Source: an uncultured Alphaproteobacteria bacterium (GTDB lineage: Bacteria > Pseudomonadota > Alphaproteobacteria > RF32 > CAG-239). Taken from it: a stretch of 59,230 nucleotides of DNA. The stretch spans positions 1 through 59,230 of the forward strand of contig CALXRS010000011.1 in NCBI GenBank assembly GCA_944390915.1, read 5' to 3'. The notes beneath the pieces were generated by a model. That model was not told the DNA's origin. It ran no database searches and was given only the letters and a program-made list of their open reading frames with translations. This document shows positions 34,162 to 43,503 of this stretch, one piece after another. The position numbers were made by a program, and so were the translations under genes. Each line of letters starts with the position of its first letter. Position 1 is the stretch's first letter.

Positions 34162-35466
34162 ATGAAAATTGCTATCATCGGAACCGGTTATGTCGGTCTG
34201 CCGACGGGGGTCGGCCTGGCGGAACTCGGCAACAATGTCGTTTGTGTCGATAAAATCGAAAGTAAAATCAACAAACTCAATCGGGGCGAGCTGACGCTCT
34301 ACGAAGACGGGCTGGCCGAACTGTTTAGGAAAAACGTGGCCTCGGGCGCGCTTCGCTTTACCACCGAAACGGGGGAGGCCGTCCGCGACGCCGATGTCGT
34401 GATGCTTGCCGTCGGCACGCCGCCGCACCCGCTGACCAAAGAGGCGGATCTGAAATATATCTATGCCGCGGCGGAAGAATTGGCTCCGTTTTTGACCGGT
34501 TATACGGTGGTGGCAACAAAATCGACCGTACCGGTCGGCACCGGCGACGAGGTGGAAAAAATCATCCGCCAAAAAAATCCGACGGCCGATTTTGACGTGG
34601 CTTCGCTGCCCGAATTTTTGCGCGAAGGCTTTGCCATCCACGACTTTTTTAACCCCGATCGGATTGTTATCGGCACGGAAACGCCCCGTGCGCGCGAAAC
34701 TTTGCTGAAACTCTATCGGCCTTTTGCCGAAAAATGCGAATTTTTGTGCGTGAAGCGTCGTTCGTCGGAAACCATAAAATATGCCTCCAACGCCTTTTTG
34801 GCCATGAAAATCCACTATATTAACGAAATGGCGGATTTCTGCGAAAAATCGGGCGCCGATATCCGCGAAGTGGCCAAAGGCATGGGGCTTGATTCGCGCA
34901 TCGGCAAAAAGTTTTTGAACCCGGGGCCGGGCTACGGCGGGTCGTGTTTTCCCAAAGATACCAACGCCATGGCGGAGATGGGCAAAAAATATGGCGCGCG
35001 GTTGACGCTTATCGAAACAACCATTGCCGAAAACGATGCCCGCAAGGCGCGTATCGGTCAGAGAGTGATTGAAACCATTCGGGAACATCCGGAAGGCAAA
35101 ATCGCCGTGCTCGGGCTGGCCTTTAAGGGCGGCACCGACGATTGCCGTGAGTCGCCGGCCATCGACATCATCAAGGAGATGATTCGCCATTCGCGCAATA
35201 TCACGGTTTACGATCCGAAGGCGCTGGCCAACGCCAAGGCTATTTTGAACAACACCGTCAACTATGCGGAAACGGTTGAGGAAACCTGCAAAGACGCCGA
35301 TGTTGCGGTGATTTTGACCGAGTGGGAAGAATTTCGCCGGCTTGATCTCGAGCGCCTGAAACAGATTATGCGCAGCCCGAAAATCGTTGACATGCGCAAT
35401 ATGCTGAACGCCGAAGAAGCCGCGGCGGCAGGTTTTGACTATCAATGCGTGGGAAGAAAGGTATAA
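34162..35466 (+). CDS. ugd: UDP-glucose 6-dehydrogenase
   Basis: It oxidises UDP-glucose to UDP-glucuronate with two NAD. The Rossmann motif is IAIIGTGYVGLPTGVGLA. The catalytic Cys lies in GYGGSCFPKDTNA, and SLPEFLREGFA is typical. At 434 aa its length is usual. Its stop lies just before the galE start, so the two supply UDP-glucuronate and UDP-galactose for surface glycans. Confidence 0.95.
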   Translation: MKIAIIGTGYVGLPTGVGLAELGNNVVCVDKIESKINKLNRGELTLYEDGLAELFRKNVASGALRFTTETGEAVRDADVVMLAVGTPPHPLTKEADLKYIYAAAEELAPFLTGYTVVATKSTVPVGTGDEVEKIIRQKNPTADFDVASLPEFLREGFAIHDFFNPDRIVIGTETPRARETLLKLYRPFAEKCEFLCVKRRSSETIKYASNAFLAMKIHYINEMADFCEKSGADIREVAKGMGLDSRIGKKFLNPGPGYGGSCFPKDTNAMAEMGKKYGARLTLIETTIAENDARKARIGQRVIETIREHPEGKIAVLGLAFKGGTDDCRESPAIDIIKEMIRHSRNITVYDPKALANAKAILNNTVNYAETVEETCKDADVAVILTEWEEFRRLDLERLKQIMRSPKIVDMRNMLNAEEAAAAGFDYQCVGRKV

Positions 35467-35468
35467 AA

Positions 35469-36422
35469 ATGAAAGTTCTTGTTATCGGCGGCGCCGGCTA
35501 TATCGGCGCCCATGTCGCCAAAGCGTTTCTGGAAGCGGGGGCTAAAGTCGCCGTTTATGACGACCTGTCCACCGGACACAAAACAAACCTGTTTGGCGGC
35601 ACCGATTTTATCGAAGGCAACATTTTGGATTATGAACGGCTGAAATCTGCTATGGAGCAGGGGATTGACGCGGTGGTGCATCTGGCGGCCAAAAAAGCGG
35701 TCGGCGAATCGATGGAAAATCCCGAACTGTATGCCTCAAACAATGTTTCCGGCATGGTCAATATCCTGAACGCCATGTCGGCCTGCAGGGTAAAAGTGCT
35801 TGTGTTTTCTTCTTCCGCCGCGGTTTACGGCATGCCGGAATATCTGCCGGTGGACGAAAACCATCCGTTGAAGCCGATTAATTTCTACGGTTTTACCAAG
35901 CTCGAATGCGAGCGCCTGATGGATTGGTACGACCGCCTGAAAGGCATAAAATATACGGCGTTGCGCTATTTTAACGCTGCCGGTTACGATGCCTCCGGCG
36001 CCGTCAGGGGACGCGACGCCAAACCGCAAAACCTGCTGCCGATTATCAAAGAGGTGGTGGATAAAAAAAGAGAATGCCTGCTTGTGTTCGGCGATGATTA
36101 CGACACCCGCGACGGTACCTGCGTGCGCGACTATGTGCATGTTTCCGATCTGGCGGCGGCGCATCTGGCGGCCGTTCGCCGGCTGCTGGAAGGCAAGCCC
36201 TCGGCCATCTACAACCTCGGCACCTCGCGCGGGGAAACGGTCAAAGAGGTGGTGGCGGCAACCGAAAAAGTTATCGGCCGGCCGCTGCCGGTGCGCTTTG
36301 TGCCCCGTCGTCCGGGCGACCCTGCCGTGCTGGTGGCCTCAAATGAAAAGGCAAAAAAAGAGCTCGGTTGGCAGCCTGCGTATACCGATATAGAGGATAT
36401 TATCAAAACCGAACTTTTATAA
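35469..36422 (+). CDS. galE: UDP-glucose 4-epimerase
   Basis: It interconverts UDP-glucose and UDP-galactose (or the GlcNAc forms). The NAD-binding motif is VIGGAGYIGAHVAKAF. The catalytic Ser lies in SSSAAVYG and Tyr-x-x-x-Lys in FYGFTKLECERL. The start is set at ATG 35469, 2 nt after the ugd stop. At 317 aa it is a typical short bacterial epimerase. Confidence 0.94.
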   Translation: MKVLVIGGAGYIGAHVAKAFLEAGAKVAVYDDLSTGHKTNLFGGTDFIEGNILDYERLKSAMEQGIDAVVHLAAKKAVGESMENPELYASNNVSGMVNILNAMSACRVKVLVFSSSAAVYGMPEYLPVDENHPLKPINFYGFTKLECERLMDWYDRLKGIKYTALRYFNAAGYDASGAVRGRDAKPQNLLPIIKEVVDKKRECLLVFGDDYDTRDGTCVRDYVHVSDLAAAHLAAVRRLLEGKPSAIYNLGTSRGETVKEVVAATEKVIGRPLPVRFVPRRPGDPAVLVASNEKAKKELGWQPAYTDIEDIIKTELL

Positions 36423-36450
36423 CGAAAACGTGACTGAAAGAAGACTGCCG

Positions 36451-37329
36451 ATGAAAAAACTTTTTGTCTTTTTGCTTTTTTTGCAGATTATGATCGACAG
36501 TGCGGCACAGGCTTATGTATCAAAAGAAGAAGTGGCGCCGTATTACCGCCGTCCGGAGCATAAGCAACTTGTGCCGACAAGGCTTTTTTCAGACTATTTT
36601 GTCGGGCGCGGATATCATTTCAAAACCAATCCGACGCAATGTCCCTATGCGCTGACCGTTGAAGGAAAAGAAGCCAACCATTTTGCCGGCACGGCATATT
36701 TTTATGAATGCCGGCAGGGGTTGTTCCATTCTTTTCGCATATTTATATATCGCAATCTGCCGGCTCATCTGGTTGAAGAAAGCCTAAATGACGTGGAACA
36801 TCTGTTTGATCGGGCCGCCTCCCAAAGAATGGAGATGAACTCTTTTCTCAGTCACTGTATAAATGCCGAGCCCGGATATCGAAAAGTTTTTGACGACGAA
36901 TATTATACGGCGGAATGTCGCGTTTACAAAGACGACTATGTTTTTGCTTTGACACAAAAGGAAAAACACGAACATCCCTCGGCGGAGGTGTCCGAAGATG
37001 CCGAATGTATGACGGATGAGGAATATATCAAGGCGGTGAAAGACGTGTTGCGCAAACGGGCGGAATTTTCCGACCGGATGGAAGAGTTTTATTTGGCTTA
37101 TCCCGATGAGGCGCCGGAGGGCTGGGAGGAACAAAGAAAAAAGGAATTGTTGAAAAAATATAAACAGCCGTCCAAAAAGTCCAAATATCCCGATCCGTAT
37201 ATATACAAACACAAACGCCCCAAGAAAAAGCGCCCGCAGCCGGAAGAAAATCGCGGCGAACAGCGGCCGATTGAACTGATAGGAAAGAAAATCAATGACT
37301 GTCTATATGATAAGACATGCGCAGAGTGA
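36451..37329 (+). CDS. Exported orphan protein with seven cysteines
   Basis: I do not recognise this protein. A signal peptide (LFVFLLFLQIMIDSAAQA, cut near residue 21) leads to a mature protein of about 270 residues with seven Cys (for example TQCPYA, YECRQG, SHCINA, AECRVY). A Lys/Pro/Tyr-rich tail (PDPYIYKHKRPKKKRPQP) precedes the end. It is translated right after galE, 28 nt downstream, and its last 35 nt overlap the next gene. A basic tail like this could bind anionic glycan or cell wall. Confidence 0.75.
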   Translation: MKKLFVFLLFLQIMIDSAAQAYVSKEEVAPYYRRPEHKQLVPTRLFSDYFVGRGYHFKTNPTQCPYALTVEGKEANHFAGTAYFYECRQGLFHSFRIFIYRNLPAHLVEESLNDVEHLFDRAASQRMEMNSFLSHCINAEPGYRKVFDDEYYTAECRVYKDDYVFALTQKEKHEHPSAEVSEDAECMTDEEYIKAVKDVLRKRAEFSDRMEEFYLAYPDEAPEGWEEQRKKELLKKYKQPSKKSKYPDPYIYKHKRPKKKRPQPEENRGEQRPIELIGKKINDCLYDKTCAE

Positions 37330-37891
37330 AGGCAATATCGGGCTGCGCACGGCAAACCACAGTGATATAAGGCTTTCCGCGGAAGGCGAAAAACAGGCGG
37401 AAGAGCTGGCCGCAAAAACAGATTTTTGTCCGCAGCTGATTGTCATGTCGCCTTTTTTGCGCGCAAGGCAGACGGCAATGCCTTTGTGCCGCAAATATCC
37501 CGCCGTGCCGACGGAAATCTGGCCGGTGGAAGAATTTACCTTTCTTGACGCCGACCGCTGCAACAATACCACGCCGGAAGAACGTCGACCATGGGTGGAA
37601 GCATATTTCAAGCGCAACGATCCGGACTATGTCGACGGCAAAGGGGCAGAGTCGTTTGCAATGCTGCTGGCAAGGGCTGAGGACATGCTGACGCGGTTGC
37701 GCGCCCTGCCGGCGGAAAACACCACGCTGGTTATTACCCACGGCAATTTTATCCGTGCGACCATGCTGCTGTTGACCCGTTCAGCGCCGCTGCTGCCGGC
37801 GGAGATTTTGCGGCTGCCGGTGCCCGAAAACACCTCTCTTACCGATATTACGCCGTTTTTGAGGGCAGACGGGGCGCAAAGCTGTAAATAA
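37295..37891 (+). CDS. Histidine-phosphatase family protein
   Basis: This is a phosphoglycerate-mutase-like fold. The phosphohistidine motif is VYMIRHAQSEGN, near the N-terminus, and the second His is in LVITHGNFIRA. At 198 aa it is a typical small phosphatase of broad range; the substrate cannot be predicted. It overlaps the preceding gene by 35 nt and has an AGGAAAG site inside it. Confidence 0.85.
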   Translation: MTVYMIRHAQSEGNIGLRTANHSDIRLSAEGEKQAEELAAKTDFCPQLIVMSPFLRARQTAMPLCRKYPAVPTEIWPVEEFTFLDADRCNNTTPEERRPWVEAYFKRNDPDYVDGKGAESFAMLLARAEDMLTRLRALPAENTTLVITHGNFIRATMLLLTRSAPLLPAEILRLPVPENTSLTDITPFLRADGAQSCK

Positions 37892-37905
37892 GTGGCAAAA
37901 AGCTG

Positions 37906-37933
37906 TTGCGGTCGGCGTCAGGCGTCGTATCAT
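37906..37933 (+). promoter_or_regulatory. Promoter for the A2M-pbpC pair
   Basis: TTGCGG at 37906-37911 and TATCAT at 37928-37933 have a 16-bp spacer, starting a transcript near 37940. Confidence 0.45.
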
Positions 37934-37971
37934 AGCGGCATATTGTCATATTTATGGGGAGTCTGCCGCTC

Positions 37972-40900
37972 ATGAAAAACATTTTTTCGCCGAAAATTTT
38001 GAAAATTTTTGCCGTCCTGCTGCTGCTTGTTGCCGCTGCAATCGGCGGTTGGTATTGGTATCTGTCGGCCAAAAGCTTTGAGCTTAACCCGACCGAAATA
38101 ACCGAAGTTTCGTTAAAATCGGTAAAAGCCCCCGCCGCGCCGAGTGTCGGTTCAATGCATTTCTTGCCCGACACGGTGGAAATTTGTTTTGACGCGCCGC
38201 TGTTTAAGCCCGGACTTGACGAAAACGAACTGAACAAAACATTGGCGTTGACCCCGCCTTTGGCAGGCAAATGGGGATTGCGGGGCGATACCGGACTTTC
38301 GTTTCGCCCGAAAAAAGACTGGGTGCCCGGGGAAAAATACAGCTTTCGGCTGCCGAAAAGCCTGCTTTCCGCCGGCGTGCGTCTGCCGGACGACAATATT
38401 TCTTTTAACGCGCCGGAGTTTGCCGCGCAAACGGAAAAGGCGGAATTTTACGAGGCGCCGCAAGATGTGACCGACAAACGCGCGGTGGCAAGCTTTTTCT
38501 TTACCTATCCGCTGGCAACGAAGGATTTGGAAAGCAAAATCAAAGTTACCGCCAACAGCGGCAAAAAATACGATTTTACCTATAATCTGACCGATGGCGC
38601 TCACCGTCTGCACGTGATGTCTTCGGCCATAAAAATTGCGCCCGCGGCCGATTTTATCAATATCGAAGTAGCCGATGCCGGCAATGCCTATAACGATGTC
38701 AAACTTTCCCGTCCGGTTAAGGCAACCGTTGCCGTGCCGGCCGCCGCCGACTATTTCCGGGTGTTGTCGGCAGAAGGCAAAATTGCCGTCAACGAGCAGC
38801 GGGAAAACCGTCCGGAACAGGTGCTGCCGGTGGTTTTTTCCACCGCCGTCCGGGCCGATGAGGTGCAAAACAACATTGTGCTGAAAGAGGGCAATACCGA
38901 TAATTGCCTTGAGCTGAAAGAAAAGTTTGCCGCCCTCGCGGAAGACAAAAAGGCGGAAATTTTTGCTTCTTTTGCTCCCGTGCCGCTTGTTGCCGTCGAA
39001 GCAAAAGCCAAAGACGGCAAAACCCATGTTTTGCGTTTTGACTATACGGGGCAAAAATGTCTGGCCGCCAAAATCGGCGGCAACATGCGCTCGCTTGAGG
39101 GCTATACGCTCGGGGCGGATTATTTCTTTTTCTTTTATCCGCCGCAATATCCGACCGAGGCCAAAATAGCCTTTGACGGTGCTCTGCTGTCGCTTAAAGG
39201 CGATAAAAACCTGCCGCTTGTTTCCCGCGGGGCGGACAAGCTGTTTGTCAAGCTTGCGCGTATTCCGGCGGAAAACATCAATCATCTGGCCACGCAGACG
39301 GCCGGCGGGTTTGCCGAACCTTATTTCCTGAACCGCTACAGCTTTAACGAAGACAACATTGCCGAGGTTTTTGAAAAGGAAATCACCGTCAATATGAAAC
39401 ATCCGGCAGATGAAACATATTCTTCGATTGAACTCGATTCTTATTTCAGGGAACAAAAAGGGATTTTCCTCATCCGGCTGCAGGGCTCAAGAAACAACGG
39501 CATTCTGTCGGCGGAAGACGTGCGACTGGTGGTGATAACCGACCTCGGGCTGATTGTTAAAGATAATGCCGACGGCACGCATGCGCTGTGGGTTTCCTCC
39601 ATTGCCGGAGAAACGCCCGTTGCCGGCGCAAAAGTGGAAGTTCTGGGACAAAACGGCCGGCCGATTGTTACCGCGACAACCGATGCCGAAGGATATGTTT
39701 TGCTGCCGGACTTTTCGGCTTTCCAAAACGACAAGCGGGCGGCGGTTTATAAAGTTTCGCTAAACGGGGACGTGTCTTTTCTGCCGATAAATCGCTTTGA
39801 TCGGCGGCTCGATTTGTCGCGTTTTGACGTCGGCGGCGAATATGACAATCTTTATGCGCCGAAAGATCTGGTTGAGGCCTTCGGCTTTTCCGACCGCGGC
39901 ATCTATCGCCCCGGGGAAAGCGCGCATTTCGGTCTGATGGTGCGGCAAAAGGATTTGCGGGTGCCCTCCGGACTGCCGCTTAATATAGAAATCCTTACGC
40001 CGGACGGTAAACAGGCCGCGGTTAAAAACGTGTGGGCAGATTCTTTCGGGTTTGTCGATTATACTTTTGATATTCCGCAGACGGCGGCGCTCGGGCGCTA
40101 TATGTTGAATTTGCGGCAGATACGCGATGATAACGAATATTATCAGATAGCCTCGACGGAATTTAACGTGCAGGAATTCAACCCCGATACCATGCGCCTC
40201 AAACTGCAACTGAACGACGCGCCCGCCAAAGGCTGGTATCTGCCGCGGAAAGTTGCGGCCGATGTCGATTTGCAAAATCTTTACGGCAACCCGGCCGGCG
40301 GACATCGCGTGCAAAGCGGGTTCAGCTTAACGCCGGTCAACTTCACCTTTGCCGAATATCCGGGGTATGTTTTCCGCGATCCGCTGCGGGCAGGGGAAAG
40401 GCATGTTGCAGGCATTCGCCGCGATTTGCCGGAAACAACGACCGACAAGGACGGGCAGGCGACGCTGGAGATAAATCTGGACGAATTTTCGGGCGGCGCC
40501 TACCGGCTTGACGTGTGGGCGGACGGGCTTGAACTGGCCGGCGGCAGAGGCGTTTCGGCAGAGGCTTCGATGCTTGTTTCGGCCAACCCGTGGCTGGTCG
40601 GTTATAAAGCCGACGGCAGCCTGACAAATATTCCCCGACAAAGCAAAAGAACCGTCAACTGGCTGGCGGTGGACAATCTGCTGACCCCGTCGGCAAAAGA
40701 CCGGCTGACACTGTCGCTGGTCAAGCGCGGTTATGAACAGACACTGGTGCAAATGCCCGACCGCACTTACCGCTATCGCACGGAACCGGTGGAAACAAAA
40801 TTGTGGAGCAGGGACTATGCCCTGCCGGCAGAGGGCGCAGATTATACGCTGCCGACGACGGAACCCGGCGAATATATTCTGGTGCTGACGGATGAGAGCG

Positions 40901-43503
40901 GCAGAGAAGCTGCCAAAATCTTCTATTCCGTCGCCGGCGGCACCAATGCCGATTTCGGAATAGAAGAAGATGCCGGACTCAAACTGAGCCTTGATAAGAA
41001 AGAATATCAAAGCGGCGATGTTATTCGGGTGCAGATGACGGCGCCTTATGCCGGCTACGGGCTTGTGACCATTGAGCGCGACAGGGTTTATGCCTGGAAA
41101 TGGTTTAAGTCCGACAAGCCTTCCGCGGCGGTGGAAATAACCTTGCCCGAAGGCGTGGAAGGCAATGCCTATGTCAACGCGGCATGGGTCAGGAGCCTGC
41201 AGTCCGACAAGGTTTTTGCCGCGCCGCTCAGCTATGCCGCCGCGCCGTTTGACATCAACAAAGCCGCCCGCGAGCTGAAAATCACGCTTGCCGCGCCGGC
41301 GGTCGTTAAGCCGGGGCAGGAACTGGTCGTTAATTATCAGACGGATTATCCGGCGGAAATCATCCTTTACGGCGTCAATACCGGTATTTTACAGGTGGCA
41401 GACTACAAATTGCCCGATCCGCTGGCGTATTTTCTGCCCAAAAAGGCTCTGCAGGTGGCAACCATGCAGATACTCGATCTGATTTTGCCGGATATGGAAA
41501 TCGTCCGCTATCTGAAAGGTGTCGGCGGTGACGGAGAAGCCGGAACGCAAAAGGAACTGCGCGTCAATCCGTTTGCCCGCCGCCGCGATGCGCCGGTTGC
41601 TTTTTGGAGCGGCATTTTGCCCGCGGACGAAAAAGGCGGCGTCTATCGTTACCGGGTGCCGGAAAACTTTAACGGAGAAATTCGCCTGATGGCCGTTTCC
41701 GCCTCGGCGGAAAGAATGGGCAAGGCCGAACGCGCGGTTGCCGTTCGCGGTGATTTTGCGCTGACGCCTTCGGGACCGTGGAACGTATCTCCGGGCGATG
41801 AATTTACGGTCGGTCTGGCAGTGGCCAATATGCTGGAAAACACGACCGGACAAACGCCGGTAGAGGTGCGTTTAACCGCCGGTGCGGGGCTGGCGATCGT
41901 CGGTCGGGACAAAGCGGAGATTTCGCTTGCCGCCAAAGAGGAAGGGCGTGTTTTCTTCCGTGTTAAGGCCTTGGAGCGGCTGGGCTCGGCAACGCTTGCC
42001 TTTGTGGCGGAAAATAAGAACAACCCCGAAGAACGGGCGCGAATATCTTATGATGTCGGCGTGCGTCCGGCCAATGCTTTCAGCACCCGGTCGACCATGG
42101 GCTATACGGCTTCGGGCAAACTGGAACTGACGGATTTTGTGCTGCCGATGTATGCTGAAGAGTGCAGTCGGCAGGCGGAGGCATCCGCTTCACCGCTGGT
42201 GCTGACAACCGGTCTGCTCGATTTTCTGGAGCATTTTCCGCATTCGTGCACCGAGCAGTCGGTCAGCAAAATCTTTCCGGCCATGGAGATTTTCTTTAAC
42301 CGGCCGGAACTGGTGGAAGGGACGGACATCTACGCCCTTTACGACGATGTTATTGCCAAACTTGCCGCCCGGCAGACCATTGACGGCAGTTTCCGCGCCT
42401 GGCCGTCCGCCTGGTCGGCGCCGAAAGAGTTTGACAGCCTCTATGCCCTGAACTTTCTGATAGAGGCCAAAAAGAACGGGTTTGAAGTGCCGGCGGGGAT
42501 GTTTGATCGGGCGCTTTCCTATGCCCGCAAAACCGCTGCCCGCAAAACACACGACGCCAACGACAGCAATCCGGCCTATGCCGCCTATCTTCTGACCTTA
42601 AACGGCGAAGTTACTTCCTCTTATCTGTTGAAAATTGAAGAAGAACTGAACCTGCGGGAAAACGCAAAGGCGCGCTCGTCGTTGGCGGCGGCCTATCTGG
42701 CGGCGGCCAACCTGCTGCTTAAAAACGAAAGCGGCGCGCGGGCGCTTGCCGGAAACTATGAATTCGGGCAAAACGACGCCGACAACGCCCGCTATCTTTA
42801 TCTGGCGGCAAAACATCCGTTCGGCAAGAGCGAAAACGGTCTGAGCGAAGAAGAAACAAAAGCTTTGTTGCAGCCGCTTAAAAACGGTAATTTTACCACC
42901 ATTCAATCGGCCTGGTCGCTGCTTGCCCTGAATGCCATCGGGCAAACGCCGGCCGATGTCGGCATAGCTTTCGACGGCGTGCCGTACGAAGGAAAGGGAT
43001 TTGCCAAAAAAGAGCTGCAACCGACGATGACAAAGTTGGAAATTGCCGCAGCGGAGCCGTTTTATTATGCTGTCAATCAGCAGGGGTATCTTAAAGTTCC
43101 GGTTGAAGAGGCAAGGTCTGACGGTTTGGAAATAAATAAAAAATATCTCGATAAAGAAGGGCGCCGGTTGACCGCTTTTGCCGTCGGCGACGAGATTACG
43201 GTCGAGATTTCCCTGCGTTCGCTGACCGGCGGATATGTCAACGACGTGGCCGTGACCGACCTGTTGCCCGGCTGTCTGGAAATGGTGCAGGATTCCGTCA
43301 GCGGCGAAACCGATAACTACGAACTGCGGGAAGACCGCGCGCTGCTTTATCTTTCGGCAGCGCCGTCCGCTCGAACGGTACGCTATCGGGCAAGGGTAAC
43401 CGCCGAAGGCAGCTATGTCGTGCCGGCCGTTTTTGCCGAAGCTCTCTACGACCCGTCGGTTGCCGCCAACAGTGCCGCCGGCCGCATACTTGTGATTGAG
43501 TGA
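37972..43503 (+). CDS. Bacterial alpha-2-macroglobulin, membrane-anchored
   Basis: At 1843 aa this is a YfhM/ECAM-like protease trap. The N-terminus has one membrane segment (about residues 8-28, FAVLLLLVAAAIGGWYWYL) rather than a lipobox, so it is anchored in the inner membrane. MG domains follow, then a complete thioester motif C1426-T-E-Q1429 (SCTEQS) and an alpha/alpha toroid region. Known relatives trap attacking proteases that pass the outer membrane. I set the start at 37972 after GGGAG. The stop overlaps the pbpC start, the classic A2M-PBP1C pairing. Confidence 0.93.
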   Translation: MKNIFSPKILKIFAVLLLLVAAAIGGWYWYLSAKSFELNPTEITEVSLKSVKAPAAPSVGSMHFLPDTVEICFDAPLFKPGLDENELNKTLALTPPLAGKWGLRGDTGLSFRPKKDWVPGEKYSFRLPKSLLSAGVRLPDDNISFNAPEFAAQTEKAEFYEAPQDVTDKRAVASFFFTYPLATKDLESKIKVTANSGKKYDFTYNLTDGAHRLHVMSSAIKIAPAADFINIEVADAGNAYNDVKLSRPVKATVAVPAAADYFRVLSAEGKIAVNEQRENRPEQVLPVVFSTAVRADEVQNNIVLKEGNTDNCLELKEKFAALAEDKKAEIFASFAPVPLVAVEAKAKDGKTHVLRFDYTGQKCLAAKIGGNMRSLEGYTLGADYFFFFYPPQYPTEAKIAFDGALLSLKGDKNLPLVSRGADKLFVKLARIPAENINHLATQTAGGFAEPYFLNRYSFNEDNIAEVFEKEITVNMKHPADETYSSIELDSYFREQKGIFLIRLQGSRNNGILSAEDVRLVVITDLGLIVKDNADGTHALWVSSIAGETPVAGAKVEVLGQNGRPIVTATTDAEGYVLLPDFSAFQNDKRAAVYKVSLNGDVSFLPINRFDRRLDLSRFDVGGEYDNLYAPKDLVEAFGFSDRGIYRPGESAHFGLMVRQKDLRVPSGLPLNIEILTPDGKQAAVKNVWADSFGFVDYTFDIPQTAALGRYMLNLRQIRDDNEYYQIASTEFNVQEFNPDTMRLKLQLNDAPAKGWYLPRKVAADVDLQNLYGNPAGGHRVQSGFSLTPVNFTFAEYPGYVFRDPLRAGERHVAGIRRDLPETTTDKDGQATLEINLDEFSGGAYRLDVWADGLELAGGRGVSAEASMLVSANPWLVGYKADGSLTNIPRQSKRTVNWLAVDNLLTPSAKDRLTLSLVKRGYEQTLVQMPDRTYRYRTEPVETKLWSRDYALPAEGADYTLPTTEPGEYILVLTDESGREAAKIFYSVAGGTNADFGIEEDAGLKLSLDKKEYQSGDVIRVQMTAPYAGYGLVTIERDRVYAWKWFKSDKPSAAVEITLPEGVEGNAYVNAAWVRSLQSDKVFAAPLSYAAAPFDINKAARELKITLAAPAVVKPGQELVVNYQTDYPAEIILYGVNTGILQVADYKLPDPLAYFLPKKALQVATMQILDLILPDMEIVRYLKGVGGDGEAGTQKELRVNPFARRRDAPVAFWSGILPADEKGGVYRYRVPENFNGEIRLMAVSASAERMGKAERAVAVRGDFALTPSGPWNVSPGDEFTVGLAVANMLENTTGQTPVEVRLTAGAGLAIVGRDKAEISLAAKEEGRVFFRVKALERLGSATLAFVAENKNNPEERARISYDVGVRPANAFSTRSTMGYTASGKLELTDFVLPMYAEECSRQAEASASPLVLTTGLLDFLEHFPHSCTEQSVSKIFPAMEIFFNRPELVEGTDIYALYDDVIAKLAARQTIDGSFRAWPSAWSAPKEFDSLYALNFLIEAKKNGFEVPAGMFDRALSYARKTAARKTHDANDSNPAYAAYLLTLNGEVTSSYLLKIEEELNLRENAKARSSLAAAYLAAANLLLKNESGARALAGNYEFGQNDADNARYLYLAAKHPFGKSENGLSEEETKALLQPLKNGNFTTIQSAWSLLALNAIGQTPADVGIAFDGVPYEGKGFAKKELQPTMTKLEIAAAEPFYYAVNQQGYLKVPVEEARSDGLEINKKYLDKEGRRLTAFAVGDEITVEISLRSLTGGYVNDVAVTDLLPGCLEMVQDSVSGETDNYELREDRALLYLSAAPSARTVRYRARVTAEGSYVVPAVFAEALYDPSVAANSAAGRILVIE

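Noticed and set aside
33598-35445. Very long minus-strand open frame (615 codons) opposite ugd
   Set aside because: It lies wholly antisense to ugd with a His/Arg/Phe-rich, low-complexity translation and no ribosome-binding site; it is a codon-bias shadow.
38152-39456. 434-codon minus-strand frame opposite the alpha-2-macroglobulin
   Set aside because: Shadow of the coding strand.
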